DNA from: Larix kaempferi
Taxonomy: Eukaryota; Streptophyta; Pinopsida; Pinales; Pinaceae
NCBI GenBank assembly: GCA_027924585.1
Contig: BSBM01000123.1
Span: 16,942,001-17,006,000, forward strand
Reading direction: 5' to 3'
DNA: 64,000 nt
The notes under the pieces were generated by a model. The model did no database searches. It saw only the letters and a list, made by a program, of their open reading frames with translations, and was not told the DNA's origin. Shown piece after piece: positions 46,991 through 57,510 of this stretch (position 1 is the first letter of the stretch; the number at the start of each line of letters is the position of its first letter). Both the position numbers and the translations under genes were made by a program.

Positions 46991-48248
46991 CCCTGAATAA
47001 TACAGAACTCTACGCAGCCGGACTATCGCGGTAAAGCTTTAGTCTGCTACCATTTATCATACTTGGAAAGGTATCTCCAGCTAATGTAGCTAACTGGACT
47101 GCGCCACCATTAGTAACATGCATTACCATATATGGGCCAAGCCAATGCATTTTAACCTTTCTAGGAAATTTCATGAATTTGCTATCATATAGGAGGACTA
47201 GATCACCTACCTAGAAAGACTTGTTCTTGATGTGGCGATCATGCCATGATTTTTCGCGCTCTTTCTGTACTTGTTGGTGGAAGCCTGCGACGAAGCGATC
47301 TTCCTCCATCCCAACCAAGTGTAGGAGCCTTTCTTCTAGCTCTGCGTGGTCTGCCATGCCCGTAAACGCAACTATTCTCAAGCTGGGAAAAATATACTCC
47401 ATCGACATTATTTCCTCTTTCCCATAGGCTAACCTGAAAGGTGTATGGCTAGTCAGTTTCTTGCATGTAGTCCTATATGCCCATAATACAAATGGAATGC
47501 GCAAGTCCCAATCGTCCCGATTGACGTTGCATATCTTGGTTAGCGCATTCTCCAACACTTTGTTAAATGCTTCAACAGTTCCATTCGCCTGTGGGTGATA
47601 AGGCGTACTGCGCTGATGATGAACGTGGAACTCTTCGGTCAAAGCCTAAATGGTCTTATTCAGAAAATGAGTGCCTTGATCACTCATCAAAATCTTCGGG
47701 CATCCAAACCTTGTCAGGATGTTCTCATATATAAACTCTCCAGCTGTAGCTGCGCTACAGTCTTTTACTGGCTTTGCTTCTGCCCATCTGGTGAGGTAAT
47801 CGGTAGCAGTAATGATATACCTTGCACCAGTTCTTTTTCCTGGTGGGTTAATAGGACCCACAAAATCAATGGCCCATTTCTCGAAGGCCTGCAATGTCAA
47901 CTACAGATTTAATGGCATTTCATCTCTGCGTGATGGCTTTCCGGTCCTTTGACAAACATCGCAACTATAACAATGTTCCTTCAAATCTTTATGAATTGTA
48001 GGCCACCGTAGCCCTGTGCGCAATATCTTCTGCGCAGTATCTCTACCTGCGTAAGGGCCTCCTGCGACTCCTGAATGTGCATCAGCCAATATGAATGGTT
48101 TCTCATACTCTAATACACATCTGCGCAGTACTTCATCCGGTCCCAATTTATATAGTTGACCTGCGATTAAAGTGAAGTCTGTTGCGCGCACTACCAGCTG
48201 CTTCTTTTGTTGTGTAGTGAACTCTATGGGTGCGAACCCAGTAGTCAA
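46990..48248 (-). pseudogene. Integrase of element E
   Basis: The zinc-binding domain is in 48080-47930 (ADAHSGVAGG ... HCYSCDVCQRTGKPSRR, an H-H-C-C pattern). The catalytic core holds [10 protein letters not shown] (Asp, near 47875), LMSDQGTHF (Asp, near 47680) and [20 protein letters not shown] (Glu, near 47590). The C-terminal part (to about 46990) has DLVLLYDSKFMKFPRKVKMHWLGPY without a chromodomain. All three catalytic residues remain, but stops at about 47901 and 47643 split the domain. Confidence 0.88.
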
Positions 48249-48283
48249 AAAACAATGATGTCTTGATAATAATCATTAGCAAC

Positions 48284-48720
48284 CTATATGGTGAATAACT
48301 GCGAATCAAGCAGATTATCCTCCAGATTCGTAGGCTCTTCTCCTGACTCAATTCTTGACAGATGATTAGGTCCCAAATTAAACCTTCCTGGCTTAACCAC
48401 AATTTCAAAGTCGTACTCCTGAAAGAGTAGTAACCATCTGCATATGCGCCCCCCTAACGCTGGCTTATTGACCAGGTATTTCAAAGTAGAATGGTCAGTG
48501 AACATGGATAAGTGCACACCAAGCAAGTAGTGCCTGAGCTTCTGCAGCACATAGACCATAACGAGTCCTTCTAGATCAATAGTGGTATAGTTCTTCTCAG
48601 CGGATGATAACTTTCTGCTGGAAAATGAAATGGGATGATCAATACCTCCCTCTCATGGTTGGGAAATAACGATGCCCAATGTGATGCATGAAGCATCAAC
48701 ATGGACATGAAACAACTTCT
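48284..48720 (-). pseudogene. RNase H of element E
   Basis: The connection and RNase H show VDASCITLGIVISQP, SSRKLSSAEKNYTT, MFTDHSTLKYLVNKP and FNLGPNHLSRIESGEEP. The Asp of TDHS and the late GPNHLSR region are present. A stop interrupts it near 48655. Confidence 0.82.
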
Positions 48721-48721
48721 A

Positions 48722-49848
48722 CTAGTATGGAAAAACTAGGATCGTCGCAGTGACCATCTTTTTCTTTAGCGCGTCAAATCCCTGTTCGCATTCTTCATTC
48801 CAGATGAACGACGCATCTTTCTTTAGCAGCTTCTCCATAGCTGTGGTTATCCGTGCATACCCTTTTATGAATTTCCTGTAATAACCAGTATGCCCCAATG
48901 TAGTGCGCAACTGCTTGACTGAATTTGGTGTAGGCAAGTTTACAATGATTGCGATCTTCGCAGGATCAACCATCAAGCCCTGTTTGCACATAATGTGTCC
49001 CAACAAAATTCCATAGGGAACACATAAAACAAATTTCTTCAGATTCAATGAGATTTGATGCTGTTTACATTTTTCCAGCATCATCCCTAGGTTCACGGCA
49101 TGGTTCTTCAGTAAACCGAAAATGGTCCAATCATCAAATAAACCTCTAAAAACTTATGTATAAAATCTTTAAACGCTGTGACGACCACTCTAGAAAATAT
49201 GGCAGGTGCGTTCTTCAAACCAAAGGGAATTATTGTGTACTGGAACGACCCCCATTCTGTAGCAAAAGTAGTCTTGTGCCTATCTGCGCAATCAATCCTG
49301 ATCTGATGGTAGCCAGAGAATCCATCAGTAAAAGAATACGTCTCATTCCCTCCAACATTATCTAGCACTTAATCTGTAGAAGGTGTAGGAAATGGGTCAT
49401 GCATCGAAGCGTCATTCAGCTTTCTGAGATCCACACAAATGCTAATCTCACCCTTCGTTTTCATATCCTGGATAACCATCGGGCTTATCCACTTATATTC
49501 TTCAACAGGCTCAATGATACCTGCATCGAGCATCTTATCGAGTTCTGCCTTGACTCGTTCTTTATAGCGTGGGTTTAGTCTATATGGTCTCTGCTTCACA
49601 GGCTTCGTGCCAGGCTTAAGAGGAATTTTCATCACTCCCATGTCTCCCAGAATACCTTTCATCTCTGTGAACTTGGTTGGGAATAAATCTCGATATTTCT
49701 GTAATATACCCGCGATCTCTTCAATTGTGTCTTCATCCCAATAATCTCCGATAGCTGTGAACTTTGGCTCTTCGCTGGTGTCAATGTTCACTTTTCTTGT
49801 TTTCACAAGTCCACTCATATTTGGAATTTCCAGTGGAGGTCCTTCCAC
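48722..49848 (-). pseudogene. Reverse transcriptase of element E, catalytic box destroyed by a frameshift
   Basis: 49848-49369 has the entrance and first palm motifs (DLFPTKFTEMKG, GIIEPVEEYKWISPMV, ISICVDLRKLND). 49368-49108 has YSFTDGFSGYHQIRID and FGLKNAPAIFSRV. Then FLEVYL is followed by MIGPF in place of the DDW of the catalytic Y-x-D-D box: one base is missing between 49134 and 49135, and the usual residues appear in the next frame. 49096-48722 continues with LNLKKFVLC, LLGHIMCKQGL and TLGHTGYYRKFI. Confidence 0.9.
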
Positions 49849-49944
49849 CTCGCGCGATCCCTCGAACTCAGGTATTTGGATGTTGCGCGGGTCCTCCTCA
49901 TCACTGTCTACATTATCCTCGCATCCCTAGCGATGCGATAACAA

Positions 49945-50415
49945 TCAAGAGCCAGACCAGTTCGCTGTACCTATGCGCAACTCCAGGTCTAGGTACCACT
50001 TCTTTGGAATTGGTTCGTCCAGTGTGTGCACAAACAGATGCACCCATTTTGTCTGTGGCCTTTCCCTCCATGCTTCTGAACAGACCTGAATATGCTCTCT
50101 TGGATTTGTCTGTCCATTATATTTCTCGAATGATAGGGTAACCTTATCAGCAAACCGGATTTGCATCTTAATTCTGCACTGATCCCATGTTGTCAGTGTT
50201 TGCTTATGCGCGACCCACCATCTGGCAGGTGTATCGCGCAGTGCTATGTCTAATGCCTGCAAGCAGTGTTCTTCTGCAATTGCTACAGTATATTCATTGA
50301 TAACAGAATAAACGTTAGAGAAACCATCATAGTCGGGGATTGGGCTTACCTCCTTTCCAATCCAGCGCAATGACTTGGTGATCCGCACGCATCTCCTGAC
50401 AAATACTTTATGCAA
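49945..50415 (-). pseudogene. Second capsid-like domain between protease and RT, element E
   Basis: The open frame holds TPARWWVAHKQTLTTWDQC, NPREHIQVCSEAW, KWVHLFVHTLDEPIPKKWYLDLEL, here shortened to its key residues: W-W, H near NPREH, W, and W-Y. The spacing matches retrotransposon Gag capsid domains and the corresponding region of element C (DPKEHLNACQHQW ... SWYVAAEL). It lies in the same frame as protease and RT, so it would be part of the polyprotein. A stop at 49945 and others downstream interrupt it before RT. Confidence 0.65.
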
Positions 50416-50424
50416 TCTACTTTG

Positions 50425-51438
50425 CTAGTTTTCTAGTCCTGCATCAGAGTCTGAGACGCAAGAGCTGTCATAGCGCCAACTGAGTGTTCCATCCGTAGTT
50501 GGATTAACATAATCAACAACATTAGTCGTCATCTTGTACATACGGTCCAAGTCTTGGGCTATAGATTCCTCTTGAATCGGTTCAACATATCGTTCACCCT
50601 GCGAAGGGTCCAATGATGCGATGACCCTTATATTATTGCCTTCAAATATCATTTTCATAGTTTTTAAATCAACAATGGCAGAATTAGTCATTGCCCAATC
50701 GATACCCAGCAGCGCTAGATAAGGATGGTTGTCATCCACGATTTCAATTACTTCGAAATCTACATAGCTACGCACTCCGTCAATGTAAAAAATGGTGTTG
50801 GGTAACCTCCCCAAAGGTATAAATATCCCTTGATTATCCATTCTTAACTGTAGAGGTGACCACTGTAACTTTGGTTTGCCCGTCTGATGCCATGTTTGCT
50901 TGGTCAAAACATTTACTTCAGATCCAAGATCCAGAATGATCTCATCCATCTCGCAGTCCCCAATCTATGCAGTGAGTCTCATTTCCCTTCCTGTTCTTTT
51001 AGGACTCCTAATATTATGGACTGCGCCATTAGCAAACCCCTTCTCACTCTGTGGCTCATACTGCCTGAGTAGTTTTTCAAATTCCACGTAAGCATCTGCG
51101 CTCTTCATTAATTTCATGCAGCTCCGTAAGAACTGCGCAATAGAGGTCCTTGTATCTGTTGCAACGCTCGTCTGATCAGATGCCGTTGGCATATCCTCTC
51201 TTTGCGGTAATTCATTGCGCAACTGGTGTCTCAGGGAGCCGAGTGGTGGTGCTCTAAAGATGTCCCGCGCTTCCTCAAATGCTCCCTTATTTTTCTGTAA
51301 GTACAGACCCAGTGCTTTCCTAGGAGCTTTTCTAATCCATACCGGTTCACCAGAATTCTGCTTACGATCGCGAGCTCCAGAAGTCAAAGCTTCTGCACCT
51401 CCATCCCTTCCTGTATCAGCGCCACTACGCGTTACCAC
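50425..51438 (-). pseudogene. Aspartic protease of element E
   Basis: 51438-50965 starts with a VTRSGADTG motif and a charged region; 50949-50425 holds the core with IILDLGSEVNVLTKQTW (D-L-G-S active site), YVDFEVIEIVDD and ALLGIDWAMTNSA, then DYVNPTTDGTLSW. The two pieces are separated by one stop near 50960. Element C keeps the same layout in one open frame. Confidence 0.85.
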
Positions 51439-51440
51439 GT

Positions 51441-53137
51441 TTACACTTGGATCCGCATTTTTCTCTCTGCTGCGATCAACTGAATGTTGGGATTCGGTGG
51501 TTCTGTCCTTCTTCGTTTGTGCATTTCTACCTCAAGTATAGGACAGTCTTCAATAACATGCTCAAATGATTTACAGTAACTACATGTAGTGCAAGGGTTG
51601 GTACAATCTCTAGAAACATGACCTGGCTGGCCACCATTATAACAGATTACCTGGCCGTGGCCTCTTCCTTGCACTGGGACAACATTTCTTCCTCTCCCGC
51701 GGTATCCACCACCACGGCCTCTATATCCTCCCTGATCATAGTGGGTGTTTTCTTGTTTCGGCTGAGTTTCTTCTTGGACGCGGTACATTCCAGCACCTCG
51801 CATCATTTCCATATCTCGCTTTCTTTCATTCATGAGCTCATATGCATGACAGTTGGATTCATCATGTCCAATTGATTTACAGAAATTACAATACAAGCTC
51901 TTAGGTGTCTTTACGTATTTCTATATGAGATAACGGTCCTCAGGCCTGTGGCCTCTGCTTCTGCAGATTTCACACAATGGCACCTGATTGTGATTCATAT
52001 TTATTGGGTTTAGTGCACCACTGTCAAGATAATCTTGAAATAGAGGGAAATGTTCTCTGGTGTGGCCCTCTCCTTTGCATCCTGTGCACCAAAATTCACG
52101 TCTGTGTTCATATCTTTGCTCCTTTCCATTTTTCATACCTTGCAATTCTAACATCAAGGTAGTCAGCTGGTTCTGGATCTGTGACATCCCAGAACTAGTC
52201 TCACCGATTGGCGAAGCCTCCAGCTTAATTGCGATCTCTAAGGACTCTTCCTGCGACGCAACCTTCTGCTGCATCAATGGTTGTATGATGTGGGGCAACA
52301 ACATAGCGATGAACCATTCCTTGTGATGTTGGAGAGCTATCTCAAATCTCACTTGATCTAGAAACGTCTTAAATTTTTGGTCAAATTCCCAGACCGTTTC
52401 GGTAGGCTTCTGCTTGATTTCCTTTAATTATGTTATGCACTGCGATTCTGATTTCGGATTCTTAAACTCTGCGGCGAGCGCAGCCTTAAATTCTATTAGG
52501 GTTCTCGGCTATGCCTGAGAATATTTCATAAACCAATGTAAGGCGCGGTCTTTGAAAATGGTGATGACCTGCGCTCTTTTCACATCATCATCTTGGATCT
52601 GCTTTACACTCCATACGACTTCACATAGAAACCAGTGTTGATCAGGGTCTTCTAGACCCGTTCCTTTGAATATCAGCAGTTTTATATCATTATCTATCAT
52701 TCTCCTTCCTGTTTGTGCAGCGCTCTGAGTAGTGTTGACTATCTGCACAGAAAAAATAAATGTGGTACTCGGGATAGTGCTAGGACTACTACTCTGCGGA
52801 ATATTCTGAGATTGGGTTTTCTGAGTCGGAATGGTCTGAGCACCTACTCCTGTGGTGTTACCAGTATTGACGTTCTACGAACTGGGTTGCACTACACTCG
52901 CAGCGGGTTGATTTTGATGTAGGGGTTGCGTGGTATTTGCAACCGGTGGGTTTTGAGGCGTGATAGGTGGATGGTGGCAGATGACAACGCGGTCTGATTA
53001 CTTAGGTAACATGGAAGTTCGGTATTCACGTGGAGTCCAGGTCCTCCGGGATTCTTTTCTTTATTAAACTTATATCTCTTTCCACTTCTCAGATTATGTG
53101 TCTCTTCGTCAGAATCACTATATATATTTTCTACCAT
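51441..53137 (-). pseudogene. Gag of element E with five zinc knuckles
   Basis: ATG at 53137 (MVENIYSDSDEETHNLRSGK) begins the leader. The capsid runs 52748-52200 (DQHWFLCEVVW, ALHWFMKYSQA, WEFDQKFKTFL, HHKEWFIAMLLPH). Zinc knuckles lie near 52080 (WCTGCKGEGHTREHF, last Cys lost), 51980 (LCEICRSRGHRPEDR), 51880 (YCNFCKSIGHDESNC), 51650 (CYNGGQPGHVSRDC, second Cys lost) and 51590 (CSYCKSFEHVIEDC). An RG-rich stretch (YRGRGGGYRGRG) lies between the third and fourth. A frame change relative to protease occurs at 51440, unlike element C. Confidence 0.82.
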
Positions 53138-53153
53138 GACATATTCAAAAATG

Positions 53154-53645
53154 TTACTGCATCCTTAAAATGCCTTTCTCATCTAAAAGCATTTTAATGT
53201 AGAGACTCAGATTGTTTAGGTACTTACCTCTGAATCCTTCGAAAAAGTATGCTTCCGCTTGAATGTAGGACTTCAGCGTGTCTACAACAAATTCTGTTAC
53301 AAATCCTTCAAGTATGCTATCAACCCAGAAGTCAACTGCTCACATCAGTGGGTTGTCTATTGCTTTGAGCTGCGATGTGAGTTCTGGAGTCCACTCTGTA
53401 GGTACTCCCCCTTGAAAACAGGTTTTCTTGTCTGTGAGTCGCGATATCCAGTTGTGCAACTCGTTTCCAAATGAAGCCCATAATATCTTGTGAATATCTC
53501 GCCACAAATATATGTTCAGCCACGCTACGTCAGATAGACGCGGGTGTCTGTTTTCTTTCTTTGCAATATCTTTTACGGTCTTATCACACCAATTCCAAAT
53601 CTCTTTCTTTTCAGGATGCCAATTGTTTGAACCCAATGGGAACCG
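53154..53645 (-). pseudogene. Small ORF between primer binding site and gag, element E
   Basis: About 160 codons with no ATG in place (the frame opens after a stop at about 53646). It contains NWHPEKKEIWNWCDK, HPRLSDVAWLNIYLW, LHNWISRLTDKKT and ILEGFVTEFVVDTL, with one internal TGA near 53338. An extra ORF upstream of gag is a known feature of the Tat/Ogre group. Near its end the minus strand reads CAGAGGTAAGT, a good splice donor, 17 nt before the gag ATG region. Function unknown. Confidence 0.55.
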
Positions 53646-53700
53646 TTATTCTTCTTCACACATTACTTTTCTAAATACACTATCGCATCACTAGTCTTAG

Positions 53701-53718
53701 TTGAGCAACGGAACCATT
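53701..53718 (-). promoter_or_regulatory. Primer binding site of element E
   Basis: Minus strand AATGGTTCCGTTGCTCAA directly follows the LTR end. It resembles TGGCGCCGTTGCC, the site complementary to tRNA-Asp used by many Tat/Athila elements, with changes at the CpG positions. Confidence 0.6.
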
Positions 53719-55280
53719 TGTTCGCGTATATGACTGAGCTAGAGGTTTTCAGTGTAGACCCAGGTACTTCGCGGTTCAGGGAACCAACAAAACCCCTATT
53801 CACCAGCTCTTTCGGCAACAAACTGCATGCAGCCTGAGGTCTCACCCGAGGCGAAGCTTAGGGGGTGGTTGCAGAATCAAGTTTCCACAACCTGGTGATG
53901 TGAAGGTAAAAGGACTAATGAGCGGCGCAACACTATACGGGCTGTTGCGGACCGATAACTGCATGAAGTCTCTACTTCACGTCGGATACTTAGGCAAGCA
54001 GAGGTGCTTGCGCAACCAGCGCATCCAAGGACTGCACGGTATGGGACACTTCTTGCATCACGTCGATAAGCTACCAACAACTTACCTCGCAGCAACTCTC
54101 AATGGTTCAGCACGTCAACTAGACCGCGCATCTACTCCTGACTTGTTCGACTTCATTCAAATACTTGACGATCTTTATCCATTCATGACACTTAGCTTAT
54201 TAATGTTATGGTGCATGGAAATGAATAAAACATACAAAACTGCGTGCTCCAACGCTGCGCTTCAATTCAGTGTTCAACTATGCGACTATCCAACAGATTC
54301 ATACATTCAAATGCTCAGAAGTGCTGAATACATAACATTCATCCACACATGTATTAATTAACATATTATTCCCATCATTATGCAGCTAATACATATAAAA
54401 GCAATCACATAACAGATAACTGCGGTATTTAAACATCCATGCTAAGCAAAAGAACAATTGCAAACACAAACAATCACATAACACAGAATTTAACGTGGTT
54501 CACCCCCCGGATGGAGGCTACGTCCACAATAACAGTTGTTAATATTGATATTTTTGGGAAGGGTACAATCGTTCTTAGTCTGCGCCCTCAGCTGCAGACT
54601 CTCTTTTTTCTCAGATAGGTCTATGCACACTCAGCTGTAGAGCCTTTATAATAGCTTCAAAACTCAAAAGATGCTAACAATGCTCAACAATGGCTAGCTC
54701 TACGAGAGATTCACCCTTTCCCATACAAAATGCCCTTATTTATAGATCACGCCCATGGGTCATGTCTTTACAATCAGTAGGCCGAAACCCTAAGGTTTCA
54801 AAAACTGGCGTGGCTAACTGCCACCCTAGCTGTCGCCATCGACAGCTTGCTCTGCTTTCTCCAGGCCGTCTTCCTGGGCCACTCGTGGCTCACACGCTTG
54901 TCTGACATCCACAATCACCAAACAGTTGTAACTGCATCATGGCCTGTCCCTTTCCAATCCTTCCACCTGCCTTCCGCCATCGACGTAGTGGCCTAGCTTC
55001 TCAACTGCTTGCCGCTACTTGCTCGAACAGGTCCCTTTCCTCTGCCTTCCACCTGTTCCTTACCCAAAATAAGTCATGTCCTTGTTTGACCTTTACCTGT
55101 ATTGCGTACCAAAAATAGCTCATGTGCGGTTCTGCGCACCAACCTACTGCGCGACCATGCCTTGGCCATTGTCGTCGCGGGACATGCGCAATTTCTCAAA
55201 AACTTCCTGTAGCTTGTCACCGTGCGCAATGCGTACTCTTTAGTACTTGTGCAAAATCCCAACTTGGACCCCGTCCAACA
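53719..55280 (-). repeat. 5' LTR of element E (1562 bp)
   Basis: Plus strand starts TGTTCGCGTATATGAC and ends CCGTCCAACA. It is colinear with 41856-43416. The TATA-like CTATAAATAAG on the minus strand is at about 54734-54744. Confidence 0.9.
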
Positions 55281-56022
55281 AAGACTGCCTCGATTTCTGT
55301 GCTATAGCTTCCTCGAAATCTATGCAGTACTTGCCTCAATTTCTGTGTTGTATGACCCTCGAAAACAGTGCCCAAAAATGCCTCGAGATGCATGCCCAAT
55401 ATGCAGTATGGATACACAGCAATTAATGCTGCTGTATGGTCCTTGATTGTTGTGCCCACTACCTCAGGATTTGTGCCCAAAAAATCACCTCGAAAACTGT
55501 GTTGTACGGTTCAACAATAAATGCTGCTATATGGATTCTCGAATTCTATACCTTGTACCTTCACGTTAAAGCTGCCTTAGGATTTCTGCTGTAATATTCT
55601 CTTGGGAAATATGCCATTAATTCTCCTCAAAATATGTGTTGCTGCTCAATAAATGCTCATAGAGCTGCCTCGATTTCTGTGCCCTCTCTCTTTCTCTTCA
55701 CTCTCTTCTCCACAAAACAAAGTGAATGCAAAATGCCTTCCCTTACTCTTTTTGACTAAACCCTAGGGTGAGTGAATGGTCATCTAATCCAATGGCTGAG
55801 ATTAGATCAGATGAGTGGATGAGAAGAAAAGCTCATTTAAATCTCATAAAAATTAAATTCACTCACCTTACTTAAATTTATCAAAAAGTGACTTTAATCC
55901 CTAAAGTCAAATTAAAATCTCATCACAAGTCATTTAATGCAAGGGTCACTTTATTTCCCCATTTTAAGTGACTAAGGAAAAAGTCACCTAGGGGAACACT
56001 TTCCTAGGTACAAAAATCAACA
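55281..56022 (-). repeat. 5' LTR of copia-1, outer part
   Basis: Resumes the copia-1 LTR at TGCCTCGATTTCTGTGC after the target duplication and ends AAAAATCAACA, matching 36456-37185. Confidence 0.9.
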
Positions 56023-56295
56023 TATAATGTTCATAGAAGGTGCACCTATTTGGGTGGTTGAGAGACATTGATAATATGAACTCTTGTACCACTACCTCTC
56101 CATCACAACCAACGATATCGAAGATGTACATTTTCCCTGAACCAAAGATTCCTTGTAGATTTTTTCAGAAACCTTCCAAGAATGATTGGATTCTAGAGTG
56201 CTAAAGGATACTCTTTCACATTGTCGTGAGAACGTGTAAGAAAACCATAAAGAGGATTCCCCAATAGAAGAATTTTGAACATGTGACCCTAATGA
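56023..56295. other. No gene; short spacer between copia-1 and the CACTA element
   Basis: No recognisable feature on either strand. Confidence 0.5.
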
Positions 56296-56477
56296 CACTA
56301 CAAGATTCGACCCCAAAATCCGACGAGAAAATCCGACGAAAAGGTCTGTGTCGTCGAATTTCACCTTCAAAATTACGAACTGTGATGATTTTTTTAAAAA
56401 ATAAGTGAAGGATCCGTCAGATATCTGACGTACCTTAGATATTCGGCGTCCCTTAGATATCCGACGTCCCTTAGAAA

Positions 56478-56551
56478 TTAGTGAAGGAAGGAAGACTGCG
56501 GAAGAAGTTTGAGTTTAAAAACTTCTTCCGTAGTCTTCCTTCCTTCACTAA
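56478..56551. repeat. 33 bp near-perfect inverted repeat, 8 nt loop
   Basis: Arms 56478-56510 and 56519-56551 (TTAGTGAAGGAAGGAAGACT... and its complement) differ at one position (G opposite T). It lies among the CACTA subterminal repeats. Confidence 0.92.
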
Positions 56552-57330
56552 CTATACAACTGTGGGTAATTATGAACGTCCCTTAGAAATATTGATCAAT
56601 TTTTAATAAGGATATCCGACCTAATCTTAAGCCCATAGAGGTCGGATATCCGACGACATCGGATATCGCAAGTAAAAGGTATTGAGTTCCAACCCCTAAG
56701 TGGTCTTATTAAATGGATAAATTAACTATGTTTAGAAGAATAAAAAATCGATTGGATGCATACCTTGCCAAACACCTTGGTTTGGTGTTTTGGTTAAGGA
56801 CTCCTTTGCATAGGTAAAAGATCAACCTTACTTCAAACCCCCAAGTAGTCTTGCTAAATCATAATAACTTTGTTTGTAATACCCCTATGCACATATGACC
56901 AAATAGCGTAAATATATGGTAAGTGGGTAAGTGCATTATATTCTAATTAATTAAATGAATAATAAAATAATAAATATGTGCACTTGGGGTTAAATCTCGA
57001 TGTGAACACCATGGGGCAATGAACCAATGAGAGGGGCAGTAGCAGAAATCCATATAAAATATTATTTAATTTTTTGTTGCCAAGTGTCCAACTCCATAAC
57101 CTTGTTAACCTCTTGTCTATGTCCCAAGCTTCTGAGGTGGGGCACATGTTTCCCATGCAAATTGAATTTTCATATAATCCTTGTAACTCATTTATCAAAA
57201 TCGGATTTTTGTCAAAGTCGGATTGCTATCATGAGTTCCAAAGATTATTATGATAGCAGTTGAGCTTGAAAATAGTGACAATCTATGTAGGGACTTGGGA
57301 GTCGAAACTGATCGAAAGAGACATTGTGAT

Positions 57331-57510
57331 TGTGACCGTTTGGATGCACAGAGATGATGAAATTGTTGTACACACTTATGACCGTTTGGATGCGCACCCG
57401 TTGATGAGTTTGTTTGAATGTGACCATTTGGAGGCACAAACATGATGAAATTGTTGTACTCACTTATGACCGTTTGGATGCTAACACGACGTTGATGAGT
57501 TTGCTGTGAT
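57331..57510 (+). repeat. Two-copy tandem repeat (about 90 bp)
   Basis: Each unit carries GTGACCRTTTGGAKGCACA, ATGATGAAATTGTTGTAC and GACCGTTTGGATG. No function is evident. Confidence 0.8.

Larger units (their letters stand above)
41856..55280 (-). mobile_element. Ty3/gypsy element E, structurally complete, 13.4 kb, inserted in the copia-1 5' LTR
   Basis: In element sense: 5' LTR (55280-53719), tRNA-Asp-like primer binding site, small ORF, gag, protease, capsid-like domain, RT, RNase H, integrase, 3' ORF, polypurine tract and 3' LTR (43416-41856). The LTR pair is 1562 and 1561 bp long, and I estimate roughly 92% identity over the first 370 bases by eye. The length, PBS type, ORF before gag, long ORF after pol and lack of a chromodomain fit the Tat/Athila branch of plant Ty3 elements (inference). 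Flanks AAGGT (41851-41855) and AAGAC (55281-55285) correspond to AAGGG in the uninterrupted LTR at 36452, so the target duplication has decayed. Confidence 0.92.
36113..56022 (-). mobile_element. Ty1/copia element copia-1, interrupted by Ty3 element E
   Basis: 5' LTR in two parts (56022-55281 and 41855-41522), primer binding site (41521-41507), gag and pol (41425-37285), polypurine tract (37194-37186) and 3' LTR (37185-36113). Without the insertion the element is about 6.5 kb. LTR lengths agree: 1073 bp for the 3' LTR, 1076 bp for the rejoined 5' LTR. Flanks read TATAC (36108-36112) and TATAA (56023-56027), a plausible 5 bp target duplication with one change. Confidence 0.92.
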
